The notes under the pieces: model-generated
What the model was told of the DNA's origin: nothing
The model's database searches: none
The model's input: the letters and a program-made list of their open reading frames with translations, nothing else
Source of the DNA: Colocasia esculenta
Taxonomy: Eukaryota > Streptophyta > Magnoliopsida > Alismatales > Araceae
Reading direction: 5' to 3'
Assembly (NCBI GenBank): GCA_014218235.1
Contig: CM024757.1
Coordinates: forward strand, 143,481,371-143,545,370
Length of the DNA: 64,000 bases
Shown here: positions 10,583 to 22,700 of the stretch, one piece after another
Layout: every line of letters begins with the position of its first letter
Numbering within the stretch: the first letter of the stretch is position 1
Position numbers and translations under genes: made by a program

Positions 10583-11914
10583 TTGAATGCAAACAAATTT
10601 CTTCCTATGAACAGAGTGTTACATTATTTGTGCACTACCATACTGACCCCTCAAGGAGGTGGAAGGCACAGGATCACCAGCTTGCAACGGTTCTTGATGT
10701 ACTGTCTGATTAGAAAAGAGAAGGTCAACCTATCTACTATCTTTTGTCAGTTGCTTCATGAAGCAACGAGACCGGAACTTAGAAAGAGTTTGCCTTATGC
10801 TACACATCTGTCCACCATCTTTCAGAAGGCAAATGTTCCATTAGACAATACTAAGGTCATGAAGATTCCAAAGTATGACATCTACAATCTGGCCCATATT
10901 GTCAAGTTTATGAAGTTAAATTTGGAACCACAGTTGATGACAGAACCAGTTGCATCCCAAGGAAATGTCAATGAAGAAATTGATGTGGATCAGCCACAAC
11001 AGAACCAAGATGAACAGAGAGTTGTTGCTGAACATCAAGGAGATCAGATGGATGAAGATCTTCCTGCCTCTTCACCTTCTCTTCATAGAACTTACTCTCC
11101 TATACCTAGATTTGATGATCTAGGTGTGGATCCTCCACAATTTTCACCTGCTCATAACACTCCTCATGAGACCTTTGTTTCTGAGTAGGCCCATCCTTCC
11201 ACTTCATCTGCTAAAGTGACTATGCCACCACAACTCCTACAATTCCTACAAGACCAGTTTACTGCTCTAAATGAATCTATTAGCTTGCTAAATACCAAAA
11301 TTGAAGAACAGTCTCTGCAGTTTGAGAGCAGATTGGAAGATATTGAGAGGAAGCGAAGTGAAAATATAGACAGATACGAACAATCTACTAGATTTGCAGC
11401 TGTTAGATCTAACAGACTCATAGAAAGAATTGGAGAAGTTTTCAATAGTGCTGCTTTCACTCACGCTCAAATCTTTGATAAATTGTAAGAAGTTGAAGAA
11501 GTAATTCAAAGAGGATCAAAATAGTTAGCGGATCTTCTAGCTCTGAGGAAATCGTATATTCAAATGACTGGAAACATGAATGTTCTGAGAGAATACAACA
11601 CTGGAATGATTCACCATATCGGATCCTTAAAATTTGATTTTTAGCAAGTTAGGAAGACTCATGTAGATACTGAGACTACTGAGAGTCATCCAGCCACATA
11701 TTCTACTACTGCACCTCCTATGCCACATGGGATAGATAAAATTCCAGTTGTAGTCTCCACCAAGCTGGGTGAAATGTAGAATTATCTGGACACAAGGTTC
11801 AATGGTATTTAGATCTATCTTCGGGAAAATTATGATGAGTTAGAAATAAGAATGGCTAGAATTGAGAGCAGACTTCTTCGACAGCTACCTTCACCACCAC
11901 CTTCTCCTCAGTGA
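10583..11914 (+). pseudogene. Sirevirus envelope-like protein, left copy (3' part)
   Basis: Collinear with 48717-50018 of the right copy. The first 200 codons contain the C-terminal half of the 'putative plant transposon protein' domain seen in the third gene of Sireviruses (motifs TPQGGGRHRITSLQRF and STIFCQLLHEATRPELR). A Gln/Asp/Pro-rich linker follows, then a coiled-coil-like stretch (around FLQDQFTALNESISLLNTK), then a proline-rich tail ending PSPPPSPQ with the stop at 11912-11914. In-frame stops lie at 11186 (TAG), near 11486 (TAA), near 11521, 11641, 11777 and 11808 (TAG); several match CAG in the right copy. The 5' part is separated by the B1 LTR. Membrane or envelope function is unproven for this family; I see no convincing signal peptide. 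Confidence 0.75.
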
Positions 11915-12083
11915 TTCTCATGTTTTGATTATGTCAAAGGGGGAGAGAGATATCATATATTTTTTATTTTGATTTGATGTTTAATGTTTGATGTTTTGTT
12001 CCTTGTAATACACTCTTATCAGTAATGAAATCATAAAAGTGTTTGTGTGAAATGCTCATGTGTGAACTTGTATGGATGGCTTG
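11915..12083 (+). other. Sirevirus S' region after the envelope-like gene, first part
   Basis: Matches 50019-50187 closely, including AAAGGGGGAGAGAGATATCA. It is interrupted at 12083 by element A and continues at 22854. The bases GCTTG (12079-12083) are the left target duplication of A. Confidence 0.8.
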
Positions 12084-12510
12084 TGTAGCAACCTGAATTT
12101 TTGCGGAAAAAAAATTTTTAATAAAGAATTTAAAACCTGGCTAAATGGATATTTGAATAAAGCATTAAATAAAACCCATTAAATGGAAAAGAGTAATGGG
12201 CTTTGCTTAATGGATCTTCTAGAATTTTTTGGGTCAAAAATATGAATTTACAAAGGGAGAATAATAGGAAAATACCCTAAATTCGTAACTAAATTATTAC
12301 CTAAATAGAAAAGGGGTATTTAATGCATTAAATAGGAAGTTAGAGTTGGAATTGGATTCCTAAACCTACCCCATATGGTGGGTTAGCACGAATTTGGATC
12401 TTTTCCAAGTCTAAATAGAGATTGGAAAGCAAGGAAGGAAAGTGAGAGTAAGGAAATTTCGTAATTTAAGAGGAATTAGAGTAGTAGCAGGAATAGAAAT
12501 ACATACTTGC

Positions 12511-12517
12511 ATAAATA
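12511..12517 (+). promoter_or_regulatory. TATA-like box of the A LTR
   Basis: ATAAATA, repeated in the 3' LTR at 20205-20211. LTRs C2 (26577) and E (TATAAAA at 59920) have a TATA-like box 158-177 bp before a conserved AAAGGTAGG, as here. D has TATAAAA on the minus strand at 58836-58842. If used, transcription would start about 30 bp downstream. Confidence 0.4.
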
Positions 12518-13149
12518 CACCTCTTAAACTCTCTTGGGCAACCTAGCTCGTTGCCAAGAGTTGCTGGACGTGGAGAAGAGGCTAAGGAGGAGAGGATTTC
12601 GTGGAGAGAAGAAGAGCTTGAAGCTTCTTCCCTTGTTCTTCAAGTTCTAGCCCTAGAAGACAAATCGAGTCAAAGGTAGGCATTCTCACAAGCATAAATC
12701 ATGAAACTTTTCTGTAGGTTCTTCCTACCCTCTTGAACGAAACCCCCAAGTTTCATATTTTTTCATCCATCCTATCTTTTGTTCTTAATTTTTGAAGTTC
12801 TGCAAACATGATAACCCGAGACATCATGTTAAATCCATATCTCCTTGTATACTTGATCCCATGCTATGAAATTGTTATTGTAAATACTTGATCTTGTTAG
12901 GGATCTTCTGACTCTGAAAGCCCTAATTTCTGTTGAGCATATTACTTGAATTAAATCCATCTTGCTCCCTGTGCCATGTTCTATGTTACTCATTCTTGTT
13001 CGTTCACAAACCATGTTCAAACCATGCTCTCTCTCGAATCCCTATTTACTGGAAGTACTCTCACATGTCTAGTTTCATTTGCCACTGATTTCATGATTTT
13101 TCATCGCATATATATTTAGTTATGATTTTCTGAACGACCCCGTATCATA

Positions 13150-13410
13150 ATTTGAATATTCTGGTCCGCAATCCAATGTCTGATCTGACTCCTGTCAGAG
13201 TCAGGCACAGACCACCAGATCGCGACTGCCCGATATGTCGCTTTCTGGGCTCCGATTGCGATAGCCTACCTGTCGCATTCAAGACGGCGACAGGTGAACC
13301 GTCGCATTCTCAGATCCCGATCTGCAAGCCATGTCGCGACGCTTTTTAGGCCCTGTCGCGTTCTGCCCTGACCCTGTCGCGACCCGTACAGGGGTATGTC
13401 GCCTTCACAG
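13150..13410 (+). promoter_or_regulatory. CpG-dense GTCGCG/CGCGAC module in the A LTR
   Basis: In an otherwise AT-rich LTR, GTCGC, TCGCGAC and GTCGCGTTCTG-like words recur in both orientations about ten times in 260 bp. The 3' LTR has the same block near 20860-21110. Comparable blocks occur in the LTRs of B and E. Function unknown; see findings. Confidence 0.5.
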
Positions 13411-14806
13411 AGATTTTGGTGAAAAACCCATAAAAATATTTCTGTCACTTTCTAAATAATCCTTACGCCTTTTTACAGTTATACCCCCAGTAAAAACCTT
13501 GCTTAAAAATGGAGCAAATTTTGAATAATTTTAAATGCATCTTCACGACTTAATTCTATCTATGATTTCTCTTACACATGCACACACATGAACCATCCAT
13601 TTATGACTGAAATCTTGCAGAAAATATCTCATAATGTGTCTGGTAAATCATTGCAATAAAGTATATTAATTGCCCTATTTTTAAAGGACTTGTATTCGTC
13701 TCTTGCGTTGTTTATATACCGATATCGACGCTCCACTGTTCTATAATTCCTCTAGAACGTCGAGCACCTGTTTTAAATACACACTTTTCTTGGCTTGTGG
13801 TGAACTCTCCGTCGGATATTCCTTTCACCGGACTAGTGAACCCTTGCACAAGGCCTCCGTAAGTCTCCTCTGATCATGGATTCCCACATGGTCGACGAGC
13901 CGGTTGTACCCTAACACCCATTACCCCTTTAGGGATCGATATGATCCAAACGACTATTAGAAGTTCGCTCTTACCTTGAATCACGTCGGACCTCTGGACT
14001 TGTGCATAACATGGCCAGCGGGAAGATCGTGAATTCCATCTGACTACCAATACGACGTGCGCGTGTTGTGCAACTGTTACGATCTCCTGTTTACTCGTCG
14101 TGTTACGCGCAATTGTCCACTAGCTCTCACCTATTCACGTTCACTCTACTATCTCATCTATTCATCTAGTGCTCTTATCTATTTCTTGGTACTCTCAAAT
14201 TGGCCATTAATTGATTGTCTAAAGATAAACAATATAACCAATGCCAGCACAATAGGGCCCGATCAGGTCCTGGGGGGAGCGCCCGAAAGTGCCATTTGCC
14301 CGCGGGAGTTAAATGATCAGGATGTCGGCATTACATCCAAGTGCCATACTATCAAGATTAATCTAAGACAATCAACACAAAATGCTATATTCTCTCGTTG
14401 TCTTTTGACAAACAAGCTCCTACTCTCTCTCGGCTATCTTCGGATAACCAAAGTGCAATTCTATCTCGATTGACAAGAAAGTTAATCAAAAGTGCTATAC
14501 TATTTCGATTGATAAGAAAATCAATCAAGGTGCAATTTACTCTCTATATGGCCAACTACTTTCTCTCTCCTTGCTATACATGTCGCTTGTTATTGCTTGA
14601 TGTTGACGTTATTGCCATCGTGTTGTTGTGTTGCTTTATATCATCGACTCCTTATTCGTTGTACTATACTTGATCTTCTGCTATTTGAACCATGTTACTT
14701 GTGCTCTTACTTTCTCGACTTTACATAACTCTCTCTATTTTAGTTACTCTGTCATTTAATGCACTAATTATTTAAAGTCTGCTTGAGCCTGAGACTTAAG
14801 TCCTAC

Positions 14807-14857
14807 TGGGCGTTATCGCTCACCCTACGTTATTTGATGTTGTGTTCTCAGGTGAGA
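14807..14857 (+). promoter_or_regulatory. Conserved LTR hairpin followed by YAG|GTRAG
   Basis: Hairpin TGGGCG-TTAT-CGCTCA (14807-14822, one G-U pair), then TTCTCAG|GTGAGA with the cut at 14851/14852. The same arrangement is found in B, D and E. The pyrimidine-rich run before the AG lets the site also be read as an acceptor. Confidence 0.55.
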
Positions 14858-15335
14858 CCGAGGATAACACATACACTCACGAGGAAGGGAATGACCAAGA
14901 TGAAGCCATGAGTACCCTAAAGTCGTTATCTTAGAGTTGTAGTTAGTTATTTCCTTTTATTGCAATGTAATTGGGCCCTGTAGAATGGCTCTGATATTAG
15001 TGGTTGTAACTAGACATTTGGAAAATTATAAATGAGAAAGATTTGCTTTAGTATTATTCAGTGTGCAATGGTTTGATGTCTAGTATACGCTCTATACCTT
15101 TTCTTGCAACTGCCTTTGCGCTCCGATATTCCGCGTTGGGGCATGACAGTTTTGTGGTATCAGAGCCTAGGTTATTCTAAGTATAGGGTGATCTAGGTTG
15201 ACCAGCCTCGACTAAGAGTCAGTAATCCTACCTATGAGAGATGTGGGTAGAACCATGGGTAATCAGCTAAAATAAACTCACACACACACAAATTAAACTT
15301 TTAACCAGCATTATAACTATCCAACTATTTTGTAG
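14852..15335 (+). other. Predicted leader intron of element A (484 nt)
   Basis: From GTGAGA at 14852 to CTATTTTGTAG at 15335, removing the LTR end and the primer-binding site. Branch candidates CCAACTAT and TTATAAC lie upstream of the acceptor. Gag ATG follows 16 nt later. Prediction only. Confidence 0.45.
15155..15167 (+). other. Primer-binding site of element A (initiator tRNA-Met)
   Basis: TGGTATCAGAGCC, six bases after the LTR end; complementary to the 3' end of initiator tRNA-Met, the primer used by most plant chromoviruses. Confidence 0.9.
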
Positions 15336-15351
15336 GAACTAAACAGCTACA

Positions 15352-16569
15352 ATGACTGCGGAACGTGCCCAGATGAGAGGCATGCAACAATCCCTCCAGG
15401 AACTGACTCGTGCCATACTACAAGCCACCCAGCAAGGCGGTGGTAACAGCGGAGGGAACCAACCAGGTGCAGGCGAGCTGCATCGCAATTTCAGGGGTCT
15501 GAACCCGCCTAGGTTCAGTGGGTCTACGGATCCAGATGAAGCGGAACACTGGCTAAAGGAAAGGGAAAGGATCTTCCGTGTAATGCAATGTGCGGACGGA
15601 GACAAACTTCTATTAGCGACATTCCAACTGGAGAAGGATGCCCGCGCATGGTGGGAGTCCGTAGAAGCCACAAGGGAAAACGGCCAATTTACTTGGGCCG
15701 AATTTAAGGAAGCTTATAATGCTAAGTACTTCTCTGAACGAGTACAGGAGAGGAAAGCTGCTGAATTCGCTGCTCTTAAATAGCGAAGCCTGACGGTAGC
15801 AGAGTACGAAGCCCAGTTCTCTAGACTGGCACGCTATGTTGTACATCTGATCAACACTGAAAGAATGAAGGATAAGCGCTTTCTAAACAGCCTAAAGCCT
15901 CAGTACATTAATCAACTGGCGCCTCTCGACATACAAACTTATGCCGAGATGGTTAAGAAGGCCCAGCTGCTAGAAGATGCTACGGAGTTCACCGACCGTA
16001 TCAAAGGGAAGTTCGTCAAGAAAGAAGTGACATCGGGACCAGCATCTGCCAAGCCGACCATCGGCAAAAAGCGTCCCTTCAACATCACGGAGGGATCTAG
16101 CCAAGAACGGAAACCCAAGGTTTTCGTACCCAACACTCCAACAAAGAGCCACTGTAAACACTGTGACAAGCCTGGTCACACCGCTGATGAGTGCTGGAGA
16201 AAAGCCGGAGCGTGTCTGCACTGCGGAAGTCGCGAGCATCGCATACCCGAGTGCCCGATGCTGAAAGAAAATGAGAAGCGCACCGCTATGCCTAAGAAAC
16301 AGGGCAGGCTGCAAGCCCTACACAATGAAGAAACCATCGAGGAAGGTGGCGTGGTGGAAGGTACCCTGCGAGTCTCTTCCTTGCCAGCATTTGTGTTATT
16401 TGATACTGGAGCTACTCATTCATTTATATCTCAACACTTTGCTAATACCCTGACTGCAAAACCTACAACCATGGGTGGTGAATTCTCTGTCACAACACCC
16501 TTAGGGGAGAAGGAGAAATTAAACCAATACTTTCCATCTGCCGATGTAATGATCGAGACCATAACCTAA
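15352..16569 (+). pseudogene. Element A Gag and aspartic protease
   Basis: The reading starts at ATG 15352 (MTAERAQMRGMQQ). A Retrotrans_gag-type capsid domain runs from about residue 40 to 210, with the landmark LEKDARAWWES near 15634. Two tandem CCHC zinc knuckles follow: CKHCDKPGHTADEC (near 16153) and CLHCGSREHRIPEC (near 16216). The protease shows an intact active-site motif FDTGATHSFIS near 16399. Damage: one TAG at 15781-15783 (a Gln position) and a one-base loss shortly before the stop at 16567-16569, after which the frame continues in another phase (ILGADWL near 16614). A second phase change occurs near 16710. Gag packages genomic RNA; the protease would process the polyprotein. Confidence 0.9.
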
Positions 16570-16726
16570 AGGCCGACCTGGTATGTATGTCCATGGAAGG
16601 GTATGACGTCATATTGGGAGCCGACTGGCTGTCCACATATGGGGCAAGCGTCGATTGTAAGAAAGGAAGGGTAACGTTTAGTGACTTTCCTAAATTAGCA
16701 TTCATTGGATTAGACATAAGAAGCGG

Positions 16727-19233
16727 ATGTCTCTAGTCTCCGCCTTAAAAGCCCATAACATGATAAGGAAGGGATGTTTTGCTTTCCTTGCGGCCGTCAT
16801 AGTCGAAAAGAAGGGTTCAAAGATAGAAGACATCCATATAGTCCAGGACTATCCAGATGTATTCCCTGAAGACTTACCCAGAGTTCTCCCTGAACGTGAC
16901 GTCAACTTCGCCATTGAGTTGACTCCTGGAGCTGCCCCGGTATCGCGTCAACCGTACCGGATGTCACCTTCCGAGCTGAAGGATATAAAGGCGCAGCTGA
17001 TGGAGCTACTAGAAAAAGGGTTCATCAGACTAAGTACTTCCCCATGGGGAGCACCTATGCTATTCGTCAGGAAGAAGGATGGGTCGATGAGACTATGCAT
17101 CGACTATCGACAACTCAATCAGCTTACCATCAAGAACAAATATCCATTGCCTAGGATCGACGAACTATTCGACCAAATTTCTGGAGCGCAATATTTCTCC
17201 AAGATCGATCTTCGATCTGGCTATCACCAAATGAGGATCAAGGATGACGATATCTTCAAAACGGCTTTCAGGAGCAGGTATGGACATTACGAATTTGTTG
17301 TTATGCCTTTTGGTCTAACCAATGCTCCTGCAGCCTTTATGCAACTCATGAACAGCATATATCGGCCATACCTTGACAAATTTGTGGTCGTCTTCATCGA
17401 CGATATTCTCATATATTCCAAGACCAAGGAAGATCATGAAGAACACTTGAGGACCGCACTGCAAGTCCTACGAGATAACAAACTATATGCAAAATTAAGC
17501 AAGTGCGAGTTCTGGATCGAAGAAGTGTCTTTCTTCGGCCATGTCATAACAAAGGACGGCATCTCTGTTGATCCCTCCAAAGTCGAAGCTGTACTCAACT
17601 GGGAGAGACCAACCAACGTCACCGAGATAAGAAGCTTCCTAGGACTGGTTGGTTACTACAGGCGGTTCATCAAGGACTTCTCTAAGATCGTCGTACCACT
17701 CACGCGTCTGACCCGAAAGGAGAATCCCTACTCCTGGAGTAAAGAGTGTGAGAAGAGTTTTCAAACTCTCAAAGACTGCCTTACCTCAGCACCCGTTCTC
17801 GCTCTACCAGTAGAGGGAGAAAGTTTCTCTGTCTACACTGATGCCTCAGGAATTGGGCTAGGCTGTGTACTAATGCAAAAAGAGAAGGTCATCGCTTATT
17901 CCTCAAGGCAATTGAAGACGCATGAAGTCAACTACCCTGTGCATGACTTGGAGTTGGCTGCCGTGGTCTTCGCATTAAAAATTTGGAGGCACTATCTCTA
18001 TGGTGAGCAATTCACTGTCTATTCAGATCATAAAAGTCTAAAGTACCTATTCTCCTAGAAAGAACTCAACATGAGGCAGAGAAGATGGTTAGAATATCTA
18101 AAGGACTTTGATTTCAACATCCAGTACCATCCAGGTAAGGGAAACGCAGTGGCTGATGCTCTTAGTAGAAAGCCAATGGCATCTATCTTAAGACTAGTCC
18201 TTGGCGAGATGCAATTACTTGAACAATTCGCGAGGCTAGACTTAAATATTGAACATAGGGATGATCATGTTTTGATTGCCAATCTCAAAATCCAATCCGA
18301 TCTACTGGAAGAAATCAAGATGCAACAGGACAACGATCCATTCTTGGTTCGTGTCAAGGAAACCTTAGTGGACAGACCGGATTTTGCCATGACTGAAGAT
18401 GGAAGGTTAGTATTCCAAGGAAGAACTTGTGTCCCAGACGACGAAGCCCTAAAAAGGAAACTAATGGATGAAGCTCATCAAACAAAGTACACTATTCATC
18501 CAGGAGGTACCAAAATGTATCAAGACATGAAAAGAATATTTTGGTGGCCGAATATGAAGAGGGAAGTAGCCGAGCATGTAGCTCATTGCCTCAGATGTCA
18601 GCAAGTAAAAGCGGAACACCTGTGCCCTGCCGGTGTACTCAGACCGCTAGATATTCCGGAATGGAAATGGGAAAGCATTGGCATAGACTTCATCATGGGT
18701 TTACCCAAGACTCGTGGTGGGCTCGATGCCATATGGGTCATTGTTGACCGGTTGACCAAATCTGCGCACTTCTTACCCATAAAGAGTACATGGTCTGTGG
18801 AGGTGCTAGCTGCATTATATGTCAAGGAGATCGTACGGTTGCACGGTATTCCGTCATCTATTATCTCAGATCGAGATCCAAGGTTCACCTCTCATTTTTG
18901 GAAAGGTCTGCAAACTGCCCTTGGTACGAAGCTTAATTTTAGTACTGCCTTTCACCCGCAGACTGATGGGCAAACTGAGAGGACAAATCAAATTGTAGAA
19001 GACATGTTAAGGGCCTGCATTATAGATTTCAATGGTCATTGGAATGAACACTTACCCTTGATTGAGTTCACCTATAACAACAGTTACCAGGCGAGTATTA
19101 AAATGGCACCATTTGAAGCACTTTATGGTAGGAATTGTAGATCTCCTGTGTGCTGGAATGAGGTGGGAGAACAACAATGGTTAGGACCTGACATGGTACA
19201 AAGTACAACCCGGGATGTACAAATGATATGAGA
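16727..19233 (+). pseudogene. Element A reverse transcriptase, RNase H and integrase
   Basis: One frame with a single internal TAG at 18056-18058. Reverse transcriptase: WGAPMLFVRKKDGSMRLCID, YFSKIDLRSGYHQ, and the catalytic FIDDILIYS near 17395. RNase H: YTDASGIGLGCVLMQ (near 17836), HDLELAAVVFAL and YSDHKSLKYLF. Integrase: zinc-binding His and Cys residues ending HCLRCQQ (near 18583), then the DDE triad with D in SIGIDFIMG, D in IISDRDPRF and E in TDGQTERTNQ. The frame closes with TGA at 19231, probably a decayed Arg codon (CGA to TGA), because the homology continues. Apart from the two stops all catalytic residues I can check are present, so the element was recently functional. Confidence 0.93.
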
Positions 19234-19770
19234 TCGACTCAAGATTGCTCAGTCTAGACAGAAAAGCTATGCCGATAAGAGAAGACGGGATCTGGAATTT
19301 CAAATAGGGATCATGTGCTATTAAAGGTATCTCCTACCCGGGGTATTCAAAGATTCGGAGTGAAAGGAAAACTTAGTCCAAGATTCATTGGTCCTTTCGA
19401 AGTACTTGAAAGGATTGGTGAAGTTGCTTACAGACTGGCCTTGCCGCCAAATTTGGCAAGTGTGCACAATGTCTTCCATGTCTCCATGCTTAGAAAGTAT
19501 GTGTACGATCCTACACATGTCATTCGCCATGATGATCTGGTGTTAAACAAGGACATGACGTATGAAGAAAAGCCGATCAAGATATTGGACAGGAAGGTAC
19601 AACAACTTAGAAATCGTCCTATTCACGTGGTGAAGATCTTATGGAATAATCGCGGAGTGGAAGAAGCCACATGGGAACCAGAAGGAATTATCAGACGCAA
19701 CTACCCGGATTTATTCGGTAAGCCATTCTCTCCTGTAAGGTCATATGAATTTGGGACCAAATTCTTTTAA
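19234..19770 (+). pseudogene. Element A integrase C-terminus with chromodomain-like segment
   Basis: Continues the integrase after the TGA. A one-base deletion near 19306 shifts the frame into 19315-19770. Landmarks are KLSPRFIGPFEVLERIGEVA and NVFHVSMLRKY (the GPY/F-type module), then IKILDRKVQQLRNR and VKILWNNRGVEEATWEPE, which fits the chromodomain fold of Tekay/Del chromoviruses. In this group the domain guides integration to heterochromatin. The stop at 19768 lies directly before the polypurine tract. Confidence 0.88.
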
Positions 19771-19781
19771 GAGGGGGAGGA
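19771..19781 (+). other. Polypurine tract of element A
   Basis: GAGGGGGAGGA directly before the TG of the 3' LTR; primes plus-strand synthesis. Confidence 0.9.
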
Positions 19782-22700
19782 TGTAGCAACCTGAATTTTT
19801 GCGAAAAAAAAAAATTTAAATAAAGAATTAAAACATAGCTAAATGGATATTTGAATAAAGCATTAAATAAAACTCATTAAATGGAAAAGAGTAATGGGCT
19901 TTGCTTAATGGATCTTCTAGAATTTATTGGGTCAAAAATATGAATTTACAAAGGGAGAATAATAGGAAAATACCCTAAATTCGTAACTAAATTATTACCT
20001 ATATAGAAAAGGGGTATTTAATGCATTAAATAGGAAGTTAGAGTTGGAATTGGATTCCTAAACCTACCCCATATGGGTTAGCACGAATTTGGATCTTTTC
20101 CAAGTCTAAATAGAGATTGGAAAGTAAGGAAGGAAGGTGGAGTAAGGAAATTTCGTAATTTAATAGGAATTAGAGTAGTAGTAGGAATAGAAATACATAC
20201 TTGCATAAATACACATCTTAAACTCTCTTGGGCAACCCTAGCTCGTTGCCAAGAGTTGCTGGACGTGGAGACGAGGCTAAGGAGGAGAGGATTTCGTGGA
20301 GAGAAGAAGAGCTTGAAGTTTCTTCCCTTGTTCTTCAAGTTCTAGCCCTAGAAGACAAATCGAGTCAAAGGTAGGCATTCTCACAAGCATAAAGCATGAA
20401 ACTTTTTCTGTAGGTTCTTCCTACCCTCTTGAACGAAACCCCCAAGTTTCATATTTTTCCATCCTTCCTATCTTTTGTTCTTAATTTTTGAAGTTCTGCA
20501 AACATGATAACCCCGAGACATCATGTTAAATTCATATCTCCATGTATACTTGATCCCATGCTATGAAACTTTTATTGTAAATACTTGATCTTGTTAGGGA
20601 TCTTTTGACTCTGAAAGCCCTAATTTATGTTGAGCATATTACTCGAATTAAATCCATCTTGCTCCCTGTGCCATGTTCTATGTTACTCGTTCTTGTTCGT
20701 TCACAAACCATGTTCAAACCATGCTCTCTCTCGAATCCCTATTTACTGGAAGTACTCTCGCATGTCTAGTTTCATTTGCCACTGATTTCATGATTTTTCA
20801 TCGCATATATATTTAGTTATGATTTTCTGAACGACCCTGTATCATAATTTGAATATTCTGGTCCGCAATCCAATGTCTGATCTGACTCCTGTCAGAGTCA
20901 GGCACAGACCACCAGATCGCAACTGCCCGATATGTCGCTTTCTGGGCTCCGATTGCGACAGCCTACCTATCGCATTCAAGAAGGCGACAGGTGAACCGTC
21001 GCATTCTCAGACCCGATCTGCAAGCCATGTCGCGACCCTTTTTAGGCCCTGTCGCGTTCTGCCCTGATCCTGTCGCGACCCGTACAGGGGTATGTCGCCT
21101 TCACAGAGATTTTGGTGAAAAACCCATAAAAATATTTATGTCACTTTCTAAATAATCCTTACGCCTTTTTACAGTTATACCCCCAGTAAAAACCTTGCTT
21201 AAAAATGGAGCAAATTTGAATAATTTTAAATGCATCTTCACGACTTAATTCTATCTATGATTTCTCTTACACATGCACACACATGAACCATCCATTTAAG
21301 ACTGAAATCTTGCAGAAAATATCTCATAATGTGTCTGGTAAATCATTGCAATAAAGTATATTAATTGCCCTATTTTAAAGGACTTGTATTCGTCTCTTGC
21401 GTTGTTTATATACCGATATCGACGCTCCACTGTTCTAGAATTCCTCTAGAACGTCGAGCACCTATTTTAAATACACACTTTTCTTGGCTTGTGGTGAACT
21501 CTCCGTCGGATATTCCTTTCGCCGGACTAGTGAACCCTTGCACAAGGCCTTCGTAAGTCTCCTCTGATCATGGATTCCCACATGGTCGACGAGCCGGTTG
21601 TACCCTAACACCCATTACCCCTTTAGGGATCGATATGATCCAAACGACTATTAGAAGTTCACTCTTACCTTGAATCACGTCGGACCTCTGGACTTGTGCA
21701 TAACATGGCCAGCGGGAAGATCGTGAATTCCATCTGACTACCAATACGATGTGCGCGTGTTGTGCAACTGTTACTATCGCCTGTTTACTCGTCGTGTTAC
21801 GCGTAATTGTCCACTAGCTCTCACCTATTCACGTTCACTCTACTATCTCATCTATTCATCTAGTGCTCTTATCTATTTCTTGGTACTCTCAAATTGGCCA
21901 TTAATTGATTGTCTAAAGATAAACAATATAACCAATGCCAGCGCAATAGGGCCCGATCAGGTCCTGGGGGGAGCGCCCGAAAGTGCCATTTGCCCGCGGG
22001 AGTTAAATGATCAGATGTCGGCATTACATCCAAGTGCCATACTATCAAGATTAATCTAAGACAATCAACACAAAATGCTATATTCTCTCGTTGTCTTTTG
22101 ACAAACAAGCTCCATACTCTCTCTCGGCTATCTTCGGATAACCAAAGTGCAATTTCTATCTCGATTGACAAGAAAGTTAATCAAAAGTGCTATACTATTT
22201 CGATTGATAAGAAAATCAATCAAGGTGCAATTTACTCTTTATATGGCCAACTACTTTCTCTCTCCTTGCTATACATGTCGCTTGTTATTGCTTGATGTTG
22301 ACGTTATTTGCCATCGTGTTGTTGTGTTGCTTTATATCGTGACTCGATCTTATTCGTTGTAATATACTTGATTCATCTACTATTTCAACCATGTTGCTGG
22401 TGCTCTTACTTTCTCGACTTTACATAACTCTCTCTATCTTTAGTTACTCTGCCATTTAATGCACTAATTATTTAAAGCCTGCTTGAGCCTGAGACTTAAG
22501 TCCTACTGTGCGTTATCGCTCACCCTACGTTATTTAATGTTGTGTTCTCAGGTGAGACCGAGGATAACACATACACTCACGAGGAAGGGAATGACCAAGA
22601 GTGAAGCCAGGAGTACCCTGAAGTCGTTATCTTAGAGTTGTAGTTAGTTATTTCCTTTTATTGCAATGTAATTGGGCCCTGTAGAATGGCTCTGATATTA

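Larger units (their letters stand above)
12084..15148 (+). repeat. Element A 5' LTR (3065 bp)
   Basis: Starts TGTAGCAACCTG and ends GCATGACA. TATA-like ATAAATA at 12511; AAAG|GTAGGC at 12675/12676; CpG-dense module 13150-13410; hairpin and donor-like site at 14807-14857. It shares blocks with the LTRs of C and E, for example the CCTCCGTAAGTCTCCTCTGA region near 13853. Short frames inside are not genes. Confidence 0.92.

Noticed and set aside
13152..13349. A Cys/Pro-rich 65-codon frame (also at 20849-21067) resembling a small secreted protein
   Set aside because: It is a translation of the CpG-rich LTR module, is present in both A LTRs, and its frame differs between them.
22000..22400. Short repeated TCGATTGAYAAGAAA words in the A and E LTRs as a possible small RNA gene
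   Set aside because: Part of the LTR body in all copies; no promoter or terminator pattern of an independent RNA gene seen.
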